From assembly GCA_038025085.1 (NCBI GenBank), contig CM076142.1, positions 4,563,501 to 4,627,500 on the forward strand: 64,000 nt of DNA, read 5' to 3'. Both the position numbers and the translations under genes were made by a program. The notes under the pieces are model-generated. The model had not been told where the DNA came from. It ran no database searches and saw only the letters and a program-made list of their open reading frames with translations. Positions 22,080 through 34,990 of this stretch are shown here, piece by piece (the first letter of the stretch is position 1; every line of letters starts with the position of its first letter). Source of the stretch: Tetragonia tetragonoides. Lineage: Eukaryota; Streptophyta; Magnoliopsida; Caryophyllales; Aizoaceae.

Positions 22080-25000
22080 TTATCACCACTCAAATTATAC
22101 ACCCTTTCAAGGAAGCAAACAACCTACTTGCATGCAAAAGCTCAACAATAAATTGCACATTCTACAGTCTGCACAACCTACTGAAAACTGGTAGTTCTTC
22201 CTGAATCTGAGGCCAACAAATTCAATTATCAGCTAAAATAAAATTTGCTAAGATAAACAAAATGAAGGGCATGGTGTCTCATATATCTTAGCTTTGAAGT
22301 ATATTTTGTGAGCAAGGTCATCCAGTCCATAAATCATGAAAGGCAATCAGAAAAGCATGAGGACGCTCTGGTTGGGTTGTTGGTAAAGAGCTGTCCAAGA
22401 TCCTTATTCTCACTGATTCATTGTTCATTATCTCCAAGGAACTACACGCTCTCGTACGGAAGTGGGTATGTTTGTCTTGAATCCAGATGGAAGCAAGGAA
22501 TTTTGCATTTTGCAAGGTGCAGAAGTTTCAACGTATGGAAATTAATGTTGCGCATATCCTTGCTACTCGGCAAGCAAGCTGGAGCTTCCCCCTACTGAAT
22601 TCTAAGTCTTTGTTGCTCTTTTCTTTAGTTAGTTTGAACTGAATATTACCTGTTGTCCAAAACAAAACAAAACACAAAAAGAAAAAAAAAAAAAACAGTT
22701 ATCAACTACCAATCAATCCTCAAAACCATAAAGCATAACATTCCAGATCATTCCTCAAGTTAACCCCCTTACAAACCAAATGATTTTACCTTCTAATTCA
22801 CAGACCCAAAACAGACGCCTTTTTCACTCTGGAAATGCTTGCAGCTATAAACCATCATTCATCAACTATGATGTAGAACCCCAATACATAAATTTTAACT
22901 GGATCCCATCATTTTACAGTTTAACATTGAAGTTACACCTCAAAGTCAACAAAATGTAACATGGTAGCCATAAAGCTCCATTGAATGAAATCATCCCAAA
23001 GAAATTCTTGCAATAACCAACCCCAATCCAAGAAGGTAACACAATCAATTCCCACATAAATCCTCCATAAGCCCCCACCAGTTCAGATTGGCCATTTTCG
23101 GAAAACCACACGCAGTACACCTCCAGAAACAAGTCAAATTATGTCAACACTACTCACAAAAGAAAACAGACAACAGGGAGAGAGAAAATCAAAAAATGAA
23201 AAATAAAGACAAAAGATACATTCCTGAACCCCAATTGAAAATACAACCTAAGTTGATGAACAATGACACTCAGATGAGAAGGCAATCATCATTAACCAAA
23301 AAACAAATCTGCCAAAACAACTTAATAGACAGAAATATTCCAACGAATAAAAAAAAAAGTAGAGAGCAATACTAATTGCCCACAACTTCCAACTCCAGCA
23401 AGATGTTCAGAAACACTACATTTCATCCCTGCAAAAATTACAACCCGATTAGGTGACATTCAGTGTATCTTAGTGGGAGAACACTACAAAATGATCACAA
23501 TGAGATGATACTTAGTTCAAGAAACAAGCAAAGCACAACAAGAAGAAACATCATCATTCCAGAGCATCACCTTGAGAACCTGCACATAGGCCAGCTTTTT
23601 CACGGAGTGATACGAACGAGCCAGTCATAATGGCTGAATATGCCATTAGCTAAAAGCCTAAAATGGCCTCTGCTTTATTTAAAATGTCGCAATACCTGAC
23701 ACAAATCTGCATATTTAAACAAAGATTACCATTACGAGCAAAAGAAAATAAAAAACATTAACTTGATTACCCTTCTTAATTTTTCAAAATTCATTCTACA
23801 ACTGGCATGTTACCTGTGGGTCGGACCGCAAGATAGTTTAGAGTAGGAACATATAATCAGGTAAGTATCCAACCTGCAGGTCCACGACTGTTATTAGCAT
23901 TCAGCAGAAACACAAATTAGCATTCACAACCAGCAGACATTACATGACTGCCCCCAAAATGAGATGGACCACAAACGAACATGACAAATGCCTCCTACTT
24001 AAAATTCCATCAAAAAATTACTTTCAGAAGTTGTTATTACCACTCATATAGTCATATTATACACCCTTTCAAGGAAGCAAACAACCTACTTGCAAAATCT
24101 CAACAATTATTGCACATTCTACAGTCTGCACAACCTACTGAATACTGGCAGTTCTTTCTGAATCTGAAGCCAGATAATTCAATCATCAGCTAGGATCTAA
24201 ATGTGCTAACATAAGCAAAATGCAGGACATGGTATCTCATATACCTTAGCTTTGAAGTATATTTTGAGAGCAAGGTGTCATCATCCAGTCTATAAATCAC
24301 AGAAGGCAATCAGAAAGAAGTTACCTCAGAAAGCCAGCACACTGTCAACTTTATCGCGAAGTTTACGAACGGGCCCGTCATTATGGCTGAACATGACATT
24401 AGCTAAGATGGCATCTGGAACATTTGGAAATGTTACACGAATATTTCCAAAACCTGACACAAGATTCAGGATGGGGTTAGCAAAGTCTTAATTGGAAACA
24501 ACAAATCAGAAAGCAAGTTCAGTTCTCACTTTTGATTGAAGGTAGTGTACCCTTGTAGTCGTAAATTGGGCTTTGAGCATATCCGGTAAATATTGTCACT
24601 GCCTAACTAATCATACTGGTCTGTCAAGAGAAGAGATATTCACACCCATCAAACACAATCGCTCACTTAATAATCGCTAGTCAGTCAAGGACCTAAACAA
24701 ACTGCACATGTTTTAGTAAGAAAAAAGGCTCTACCATTGTCCACAGTAAAGTACATGACATTAATCTGTCATAGTCTTGTAATCAACAGGACATCCTCCA
24801 TCCATTTGAGACATCATCATAGCAACATCATCAGCACCCTGTCAAATAAGCCAATTCAACATTGATATTAACTCAAGAGTTTGATGACACTTCTTGATCT
24901 CTCATATATCCTACTACAACTAGCGCTACCTGTGGGTCAGACCGCAAGAACGTTTGAAGTAGGAGTATGTAATGGACGTATTCACGTATCCAACCTGCAG

Positions 25001-28000
25001 TTCCACAACTGATATAAGCATTCACAAGAAAGCCAATATAACAACAGACAACACATGAGTCTATGACCGCCACAGAGTCAAAATGAGATGAAGGAACATA
25101 AAACGAACTCAAGTTTTTATGTATGTTCGCAAACCAGAGCGCAAGAGCATTTGAAGTAGGACTAAATAATCGACGAATCCAACTTGTAGTTCCACAGCTG
25201 ATATTAGCAATTTAGCGTTCATAAGAAACACACAATAGCACTTACAACAAACAGACATCACATGAGTCCATGAATGCCACACTCAAAATGAGAAGAAGGA
25301 AATCAAACGAACACAAGTTTTTATGAATGGTCTGGAAACAGGCACATTTTCCACAGTCTACAAACACTTTCTCTTACCCAGTCACGTTAAAACAATTATC
25401 AATACCAATCAATCCCCAAAACTGTAACAATCCAGATAAGTCCTCAAACCTCCTTCACAAACCCAATTATTTACCTTCTAATTAACATACCCAAAAAAAA
25501 AACGTATGGCTAACTCTGGAAATGCTGTTATAAATAATCAACTATCAAGTAGAACCTCAATACATTGCTTTCACTTTGATCCCATCATTTTACACTTTCA
25601 ACAATCAAGCTACACATCAAATTTGATAAATTATAGCACACTCAATTTCCAGAGTAATTGAATACTAATCAACTCAAATGAATTTTTACAATGACCAACC
25701 CAAATCCAAAAAGGTAACACGCTTAATTTCCAAATATGTCCTCCATAAGCCCCCACCAGTTCAGATTGGCATACTATTTTTCTGAAAATCTGCTTAGCGT
25801 CCCTCCAGAACCAAGTCAAATTATGTTAACACTACTCACGAAAGAAAACGGAAAGGGAAGGAAAGAAAAAAAAGATGAAACACAAAACCCATGAAACCCC
25901 AACTGGAAATACAACCTAAATTGATGAAAAATGAGACTAGGATGATTAGGCAAAAAGGCAGATCCGCCAAAATAACCCAATAGACAGATAGAATCCAACA
26001 AACAATTAAAGAGTAGAGAGTACATACTAGTTACCTATAACTTCAAATACCAGTAAGACGTTGTCATTCCTGCAAAAATTACAACCCGATTAGATAGCAC
26101 TTATATCACAGTGGAGGACACTACAATACGATCACAATGAGATGACACTTATTCCAAGATACGAGAGAAACATAACAAGGGAAAACATCATCATTCCAAA
26201 TAAGATATGTTACCTTGATATGCCATTAGTTACAATGACCTCTGCTGCATTTAAAATGTTGCAATACTTAATTCCAAAACCTGACACAATGACAAGATTC
26301 AGGATTGGGTTATTAGCAAAGAGTTGTATGGAAACAAAAAACTGGACGGCAAGTTATTCTCACTTTTGATTGAGGTACTCACGTTCTGGTATATGGGGCT
26401 TGAGCACATCCATCAAAAGAGTTGTTGCCTTACTGCTCGTATTCATCTGACAAGAGAAAGGATATTGACACATGTCAAACACACTCACATAACAAACAAA
26501 GGCTAATCAGTCAAGAAGCCTCATGTAAAGTGCACATTTAATAAACAAAAAGGTGTACCATTGTCCACTGCACAGCTCGTGAAGGAACAACTCCGTGATA
26601 GTGTTGTAATCAATAGGACATCCTCCCCCCCTTGAGACATCAGCAAAGCATAACAAAAAGCACCCTGTCAAGTATGCATTTTTTAAACAAATAATAACTT
26701 GATTACACTTCTTAATATCTCTAAGATCATATTAGAGCTGGAATGCTACCTGTGTCTCATATAACTTAGCTTTGATGTATATTTTGAGAGCAAGGTCATC
26801 ATCCGCAGTCTATATATAAATACAAGGAAAATGACGCAAACAGAAAAGCATAAGAAGTTGCCAGAGATATATCACCTTCAGAGCCTACGAATAGAGATCA
26901 TCTTGTTCGTGAAGTTGTACAAACGGGGCAGTCATAGTGGCTGATCATGAGATTGGCTAAAATGGCATCTGCTACATTAGGAAAACAAGAATATTTCCGA
27001 AACCTGACACAAGATTTAGGATCTGGTTAGCAAAGTGTTTAATGCAACAACAAATCTAACAGCAAGTTCAGCTCTCACATTTATGTGGAGGTGTACCCAT
27101 GTTTCGGCAAATTGGGCTTTGAGCATACCAGTAAGAATGTCGCTGTTTAAGTAATCATACTTCTCTGACAAAAAAAAAAAAAAAAAAAAAACGATATTCA
27201 CACTATCAAACACCATCACTTACATAATAAAATTTGTTTCGGTCAAGAAGCCTTAAATAAACTATGCATGAAATAGTAAGAAAAAACGGTGTACCATTGT
27301 CTACCGTACACCACATGAACGAACAAATCTGTGATAGTCTTGTAATCAACAAGACATCCTCCCTTCTTTAGAGACTCGTCAAATTAAAATCATCAGCACC
27401 CTGTCAAATAAGCCAGTTTCACATAAATATTAACTCAAGAGTCAAGACCTTGATTACACTTCTCAATGTCTCAAATATCTGAATACAACTAGCAAGCAAC
27501 CTGAGGGTCGACCGCAAGAACATTTTTAGTTGGAATAATAAATGGGCGTGTATCCAACCTACAGTTCAACAACTGATATTAGCAATTTACAATTCAAGAA
27601 ACACAATATAACACTTACAACAAATCAAACATCACATTATTCTATGACTGCCACACTCAAAATGAGATGATCATAAAACAAACACAAACTTCTATGAATG
27701 TTATGCAAACAGGCACATTATTCAACAGTCTACAAACATTTTTTCTTTCCCAGTCACGTTAAAAGAATTCAGTACCAATCAATCCTCGAAGCCATAACAA
27801 TCCAGATCATTTCTCAAGTTAACCCCCATCACAAACCTAATGATTTAACCTTCCAATTTACATACCCAAAACGTATGCCTAACTCTTGAAATGCAGCTAT
27901 AAAAAATCAACAATCAAGTAGAACCCCGACATATTACTTTTACTTTGATCCCATCATTTTACGGTTTAAAATTCAAGTTACAGCTCAAAAATGATAAAAT

Positions 28001-30450
28001 ATAACATACCAACCATAAAGCTTCAATTGAATGCAAGATCGCCTCAAAGAAATACTTACAATAACCAACGCCAACCCAAAGATGTAACACACTCAATTTC
28101 CAGATAAGTCCTCAATAAGCAAGCCTCCATCAGTTATTCAGTTATGATTGGCATACTATGTTTAGAAGATCTGTGGATTGTCCCTTCAGAAACAAGCCAA
28201 ATTATGTTAATACTACTCAAAAAAGAGAACAAAAAGAAAAGAAAAAAAACCCTGGAACCCCAATTGCAAATAAATGAGTCTGGGATGAGATGAGAAAGCA
28301 ATCATTAAACAAAAAGTAAATCTGCCAAAATTACCCAATAGACAAAAATAAACCAAGGAATAATAAAAGAGTAGAGAGTATATGCTAGTTACCCACAACT
28401 TCAAAGTCCAGTAAGACGTCCAAAACCACCACATATCAATCCTGCAAAAATTACTCCCCGATTACATGGCACTAGACACTTCCATCTTAGTGGGAGTACA
28501 CTACAACACTTAAGTCCAAGAAACGAGCATAACAGGGAAAAACATCATCACTCCAGAGTAGATATGTTACCTTGAAAGCCTGCACATCCAGGCCAACTTT
28601 ATCACGAAGTTGTACAAACAAGTCGGTCATAATGGCTGAACATGCCATTAGCTAAGATGGCCCCAGCAGCATTTAAAATGCCGCAATACTTATTTCGAAA
28701 ACCTGACACAAGATTCAGGATTGGGTTAGCAAAGAGTTGGATGCAAACAACATTGGACATCAATTAAGTTCTCACCTTTTATTGAGTCACCCGTGTACTG
28801 GAAAACTGAGCTCACATCCAGCAAAAAAGTCGTTGCCTCACTAGTCACTAATCATATGTATCTGACAAGAGAAAGGATATTGAAACCCATCAAACACGAT
28901 CACTCACATAAGTCAAAAAGCCTTAAGTAAAACGCGCAAGTTTTAATGAACAAAAAGGTGTACCATTGTCTACTATACAGCACCTGATGGAGAAACTCTG
29001 ATAGTGTTGTAATCAATAGGACATCCTCCCCACACTTTAGACATCGCCAAAGCAAAACAACAAGCAACCTGTCAAAAATACATATTTCAAACGATTATTA
29101 ACTTGATCACACTTCTTAATATCTAAAATCGTACTGAAACTGGCATGCTACATGTGGATCGAACTGCAATATTATTTTTTGAAGGAACAAATAATCAGGC
29201 GTGTATCCAACCTGCAGGTCTACAAGACTACAACTGTTATTAGCATTCAGAAGAAACACAAAATAGCAGTTACAACACACAAACATTACATGACTGCCAC
29301 TCAAAATAAGATGAAGGGCCACAAACGAACATGATGGATGGCTGCCTCTTAACATTCCATCATAAATTACTCTTAGAAGTTGTTATTACCACTCAAATTA
29401 TAAACTGTTTAGAGAAAGCAAACAAAGTAGCAAACTACTTGCAAAAGGTCATTAGCTCAACAATTATAACACATTGTACAGTCTATTCAACCTACTGAAT
29501 ACTCGCAGTTCTTCCTCTGAAGCACAATAATTCAATCATGAGCAAATATCTAAATGTGCTAAATAAGCAAAATGCAGGACACGGTGTCTCATATACCTTA
29601 GCTTTGAAGTATATTTTGAGATCAAGGTCATAATCCACAGTCTAAATAAAATAAAGGAATAAGAGGCAATCAGAAAAGCATAAGAAGTTGCCTCAGATAT
29701 GTTGCCTTCAGAGCCTGCGGATAGAGATCAGCTTTTTCATGAAGTTGTACAAACGCGCCAGTCATAGAGGCTGAAAATGCCATTAGCTAAGGTGGCAACT
29801 GCTACATTTGGCATTGTTCCAAGATATTTTCAAAAACCTGACACAAGATCCAGGATGGGGTTAGCAAAGTGTTGGATGCAAACAACAAATAAGACAGGAA
29901 GTTAAGTTCTCACTTTTGCTTGGAGGTAGAGGACCCATGTTCTAGTAAATTGGGCTATGAGCATATCCAGTAACAATATCTTTGCCTAACTAATCATACT
30001 TCTCTGACAAAATAAAGGATATTGACACACATCAAACACAATCACTAACATAACAAAGGCTATTCAATCAAGAACCCTTAAATAAATACACAAGTTTTAG
30101 TAAGAACAAAGGGTGTACCATTGTCTACTGTACAGCACATGAAAGAATAACTCTGAGATAGTCTTGAAACCAACAGGACACCTTCCTCCATTGAAAACAT
30201 CATCGGGAAATCAGCGCCCTATCAAATAAGCCAAAGTCACATGAATATTGAATCAAGAGATTGATTACACTTCTTAATCTCTCAAATATCATACTACAAC
30301 TAGCATGCTACCTTGCTACCTGTGGGTTAGACCTCAAGAACGTCTGAAGCAGATATAAATAATCGTTTTGCGTCCAACCTGCAGTTCCACAGCTGATATT
30401 AGCAATTTAGCATTCACAAGAAATACAAAACACTTACAACAAACCAAATA
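22080..30450 (-). repeat. Tandemly amplified exon-like modules (large low-copy array)
   Basis: Three recognisable modules recur. M2 (AATGGCTGAACATGCCATTAG-like) lies near 23570-23690, 24300-24460, 26210-26300, 26880-27020, 28570-28710 and 29700-29850. M1 (GTACCATTGTC...GGACATCCTCC) lies near 24733, 26556, 27293, 28971 and 30116. M3 (CCTGTGGGTC.GACCGCAAGA...CCAACCTGCAG) lies near 23813, 24928, 27500, 29150 and 30318. A larger period of 2.4-2.7 kb is visible from the conserved stretch starting at about 22690, 25380 and 27750. On the minus strand M1 ends in GACAATG before GTAC and M2 follows TTGTGTCAG and precedes GTAAC, so both look like exons bounded by splice sites. Their frames carry stops and indels, and I recognise no protein. 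Possibly an amplified non-coding or decayed gene. Confidence 0.75.
22360..22700 (+). mobile_element. Possible A-tailed insertion inside the module array
   Basis: About 300 bp unrelated to the other repeat copies interrupts the array and ends in an A-rich tract with CAAAACAAAACAAAAC followed by an A-run near 22695. This suggests a 5'-truncated non-LTR insertion on the plus strand. No clear target repeat was found. Confidence 0.35.
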
Positions 30451-32000
30451 TTATCCAAGTACTATATATGTAATGATTCAAGGGTTAATTAAAATCAAAA
30501 ACCTCCAAACGTCGAAGCTAGGAAAGTGAATGAACTCAAACGAACATAGGCATACGTAACCACCACTGCATCAGCTCGCTTCAGCTCCTTCCCAACTCTA
30601 TTCCTCTGCTCCACACTAAACTCCACAAGCAAAATTAAATTCCAAAAATAATTAAAACAAACACTACAATAACTCAGCAAATTCAGCAACCAAACAATGC
30701 AAAATATATCACCTCACACTGAAATAGATGCATAAAATCATGTTAAAAAAAAAAATTCCGTTTGAGCTTCACGCACAATCAGTTGCAGAACAATTTTATC
30801 AAAATGCTAATTTCTGTTGAGGATAGCTTTAAACTATTTCTGATGTTCTAATTAAAACCCTAAGTTTCAATTTTGACAGATAGAAGTATTATACTAATAA
30901 TGCAATTTTTAGATAAAAAAAAAATTATAATAATGAAATGCAAAGAGGGGTTTTTTTTTTTTTTTTTTGCAGAAAAATGCGAAGAGAGTTGGTTACCTTG
31001 AAGAAGTGTGAATAATGGTGATGGGAACTCAATCCGGAAACATATCGTCAGGGAGACGAGATGGAGGCATAACCGGAGGAACATTGGCCGGAAACGTTTC
31101 GGAAACTGCGGTGATAATTATCTCCGGCAACCCCGATTCTCATGCCACTCCTATTAGTACCAGCTGTTGACATTCAAGTCCCTAAAAAGAACAAACAAAC
31201 AAAAACGGAAGATTAATTAGCGTTTGATCATGCGGTTGAATAGGGGAATAAATTAATAAAAGGGGAGATTTTATTGCGCTTACGATTTCTTGAAGAGGTT
31301 TTTGGTTGTTGATTGATTTATTTGAGGAGAGAGAAAATGAAAGGGAGGGAATCAGGGAACCCTAGAATCCCTTCCTCAAAGCAAGTGCAACAACAATCTT
31401 CGGTGTTACCTAATTCTTACGAATGTTTTGAAAACAATCAAATTATCCACAATCTACGAACCAAAGAGGCGAAGAATATCAGGCAATCAGAAAAAACATA
31501 ACAAACTGGCCAAAAATTAACAAAATTAAGTAGAAAATGAAACTTAAATGGAACACAAACGCAAAAGGATTAATACGCTTCTTGAATCAAAGTTCGAAAC
31601 CACTGAACCTCTATAAACCCTAATTTGAAATGCAATAACATAAATTCTAAAAACAGTAACCGTTTTGGCGATTATCTTCTTCTCCATCTGGTTGAAGTAA
31701 GCGAGAGAACAATTGTGAAGTAATTGATTTCAGATAGAGAGGAGAGAGAAAGATAATTTCTAGGGTTTGCGAAAATTTGTTAAATGATCGAACACTAACC
31801 GTTACGGTGTGTGTATATGGCGGTGAAATATGAAAATGGGGCGCCGGTTTTGCAACAGATATATTTTTCTTTTTCTATTGTGACTTGTGAGTCTTCTTCG
31901 CAGGAACTGAGATGTGATGTCTATAAATAGTAGCACTGGTCGGTGGCTCGGTGCCGTAAATTATTTAAAGAAAAGGAAAAATAAATAAGAAAGTAAGGCG
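30451..32000 (-). other. Possible 5' end of the transcript that crosses the module array
   Basis: On the minus strand a frame at about 31140-31030 reads ESGLPEIIITAVSETF and continues with a Pro-rich piece ending PDDMFPD, then stops, with a CTTCAAG|GTAACC donor at about 31000. Upstream (31640-31800) is CT-rich sequence resembling a plant 5' leader, followed by a short ATG frame starting MEKKIIAKT at about 31690. CCCTAG and CTCTCTCC words are also present near 31330-31370. This looks like a promoter/leader region with first exons, but no product can be assigned. Confidence 0.35.
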
Positions 32001-32900
32001 GCGAAGAGATAGTGTTGACTATTTGAGTCAATCTTCACGCGGTATTCTTATTGGGCCAAGTAAAGCAGTAATTCTTATTGGGCCTTGTAAGGCGGTATTT
32101 TGATCCGTTAAGACTTGCGATTGAGATTGGTTGGGATCTTAGCGGTCAAGCCCACAGTTCATCTCTCTCTCCTTCTTTTTTTCTTTTTTTTTTTCTTGGG
32201 ACACAATTCATTCACCTTGAAAATGGTTTTATCAGTAGTTTTCTTTTTGTTTTCTTAGATTTTAAACATAGGTTTAATTTTAGCCTTAAAATTTTTCCTC
32301 CTTCAACACAATATTAATTTTTTTACTGACTTCACCTGAAGAAATAAAATGTGTCGATTAAATTAGATTGAAGTAAGAGTTTAAGACCCAAAATTACAAT
32401 TGACTAAAAAAAGGTCATTAAGGCAAATGAAAATAAATCTTACAATAACTCCATACGGGACAAGGTCTTTGATAAATAAAATATTTTGAAAAACTCATCC
32501 CCGAGGACCCATAGGGGACAATATGAATTCCAACCTGGAAGAGACATACAAGGAAACAAATATAGAAAGAAAATTCAGCACATTAATTAGTCTCACATGA
32601 AACAAATATCATTTGTGTCGAATATTGATTACACCTTGAAAATATGAAATGCGAAGACACAAAATTAGATAATTAAGGCAAATGAAAACATCTCTTAAAA
32701 CAACTCTATGACGAGATAGAGTCTTTGATACATTAATCACTAGGGAAAACTAGTCCCTGAGAACCCCCCGTGACAATTATAAATATGAATCTCAACATGG
32801 GAAAAGACATACAAAAAAATCATAGAAGGAAAATGCAACACATGAATTAAAATCATGAAATCGAGGGAGGAGGTATTGACCATTAATCAAGATCAACTCA
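32001..32900. other. Intergenic with a ~257-bp degenerate duplication
   Basis: No gene. The stretch ATTAAGGCAAATGAAAA...CTTTGATA occurs at about 32416 and again at about 32673. A following segment with GGGACAAT/GTGACAAT and GACATACA words is also repeated, so the 3' flank of peroxidase 5 contains a degenerate tandem duplication. Confidence 0.55.
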
Positions 32901-34457
32901 TTAAGGGTATGATTTATAACTAGGGCTTTGTTTTGGCATATAAGGGCTTCCAGTTGACGATTGTTTATTAGCTTTGCAAGTTCCTACCCTGACTTCTCCA
33001 TTAAGGATGACTCCAACTCTGCCCAACTTGACCATGGCAGGACCAATCTTGGCAGCAAACAATGTAGGGTTATAAGCCAGTTTTTGCACAATTCCCTTGG
33101 TCTTAGGGTTAGTAGCCATGTCCTGATCAACTTGGAGAATACCTTGGCGAGCCAGTATTGCCTTGTAAAAACCGTTGTCCATCTTGACCTGGCTATTGCG
33201 AGTTTGGTCTAGGAATGCCTCATTGTTAGGGTTAGCGCCTTTGCGAGGACATGTCTTCTTTAGGGTAGAAAGCAAACTTGGGGACATGGAAGGGTCTGAC
33301 TTCCCAGTGTTGCGGAAGTTCCATAGACGTTCTTCGAAATTGTTACAATGTGCAGTTCCAACGGTGTGGCAACCTGTATATGTTAAGAAAAATTGTTAGA
33401 AAACAAAAAATGGCCAAGACGATAACAATGTAATGTGATAGTCCTAAACCAAATAATAATTCCCTGCTTTAACAAAAGAATCATGGTTTTAGTGATGACT
33501 TTAAATTTATGGCTATGGATACATAGCTTCTACCAGTTTAGTTTAAGTCATGATTTACCTAGAAGGACAACAAAGTCCTCTGTGTTGAGGTTTTTCTGAG
33601 CAAAGACTTGGATAGCAACAGGGACAGGGATTCTTGGGCTTGGAAGGTCTCTTTGGGCTTCACTGGCTTTCGAAATAAGACCATCTTTCCTTCCTGTTTC
33701 TACATTGTACCAATTTGCTCCACCCTGCACAAATACATTAAACCTTTATACAGTACCTTGCTTTGAGGGATCGATAATTTAAATAATAGATCTTGTGTGG
33801 GGCGGACCTATCTCACGAGGCCTGGGGAAGGAGAAATGTGAGAGGTCTCGTATAATGAGTTTGCCCTATACAAGTTTTTGCGTAACTTAAAAAGCAATTC
33901 CAAACGAGTAGAATACATAAGGAGTTTAGGACTTACCAAGAATGCAGCAGATCTAGCAGCTATAATGATAATGTCAGCACAAGAGACAACCCCTGGGCAT
34001 TTCTTATCAACAGCAACCTTTGCCTCTTCAATGATTTCGAAACCACCAACACTTCCATTTGGAGGTGAGGTCTTTTCTGTGTTTTGCCCCTCAAGCAAAA
34101 TTGATGCATCACATCCCTTTAAACATGTCGAGCTACGTATTAGATTATGGATAAGGGTAAAACTGTAACCATCAATATTGCATTATGCAACAAATTTTCC
34201 ATTGGTTTACACAAATTATGATGACTTACCCTAACAAAACAATCATGGAACTGTAAGCGGATTAGATCAGCAACAGTGTCTTTTTCTTGGTCAAAATGCT
34301 TCTTGACAATGCCAAAGATAATTGCCTCAACATTGACATTGCCACATTTTTTGGCATAGAAACCCACCCTCAATTGGCCATAGCACTGACCAGCAAGGGT
34401 CATGAAAAGGAGCACGAGGGCTAGTAATGTCGTGGAAGAACTTGTTACCCTTGCCAT
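32901..34457 (-). CDS. Class III secretory peroxidase 5 (four exons, 348 aa)
   Basis: Secreted haem peroxidase. Minus-strand exons are 34230-34457, 33937-34116, 33559-33724 and 32901-33373 (228+180+166+473 nt), GT-AG and in frame. The signal peptide ends near QCYG|QLRVGFY. The distal site is His71 in [10 protein letters not shown], and exon 2 opens GCDASILLEG. Exon 3 carries VETGRKDG and FVVLLG. The proximal ligand is His194 in GCHTVGTAHC, with Cys in place of the usual Gly or Ala before HT. The C-terminus departs from its neighbours: the LTG.QGEIR consensus is replaced by VILNGEVRVGTC, followed by a Ser/Pro/Lys/Tyr-rich tail of about 24 residues after the last cysteine, perhaps a vacuolar sorting tail. 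Intact and probably expressed. Confidence 0.92.
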
Positions 34458-34561
34458 GCCCGCTCTAATCTCGTCACTACTAGTTTTTAATAACGACTAC
34501 AACTAAAATTGAATTGAATTGAACTGAATTGTCGTGATGAGTAAGCCAAAACATTGTTAGG

Positions 34562-34569
34562 TATATATA
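34562..34569 (-). promoter_or_regulatory. TATA box of peroxidase 5
   Basis: TATATATA about 105 bp upstream of the ATG at 34457. The word is palindromic, so the strand is assigned from the gene. Confidence 0.45.
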
Positions 34570-34802
34570 GAAAAAAGGAAAGGCCTAGTTACAAGGCTAC
34601 AGGTGCAAGTTGAAAGAAAATAACAGTCGACAGTTAAGTGGCGCGCACGTAGGAGACGATGTTGAAGATGAATGTCAACGTGCAGAGCAGTGTGCTAATT
34701 GACATGCTTTCACCTTCTAGTACTACTATTTCCACGATCTCAGAAGATAGTTTACTTTGTGTTAATTAGCTGTCCAATTGCGACGGTTCACAATGTCGTC
34801 AC

Positions 34803-34990
34803 TTTTTTGGTTCACGACCAACGGTATCCACAGTCGATTACAATGACTATTTTCCCGCGCTGACTTGTAGGCACCTTAAAGGGTGGGACAAATGGTTAAG
34901 GATTTTAAAGCTACTCATGTCCAAGGCGGAATTCGAACCCTCAACCTTGATTAAGGATGGATGAGTCCCTACCACTTACCGCCCTAAAAC
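34803..34990 (-). mobile_element. tRNA-derived SINE, minus strand
   Basis: On the minus strand the element shows a box B-like GGGTTCGAATTCC, then AAGGTGCCTACAAGTCAGCGCG and GAAAATAGTCA, and ends in an A-rich tail after GGTCGTGAACC. The same ordered words occur in the plus-strand SINE at 50913-51120, so both are one family. A target repeat was not established here. Confidence 0.7.

Noticed and set aside
23088..23375. A 95-codon Lys/Gln-rich plus-strand frame
   Set aside because: Sits in the module array, is not conserved in the sister copies at about 25.8 and 28.3 kb, and has the composition of AT-rich non-coding DNA.
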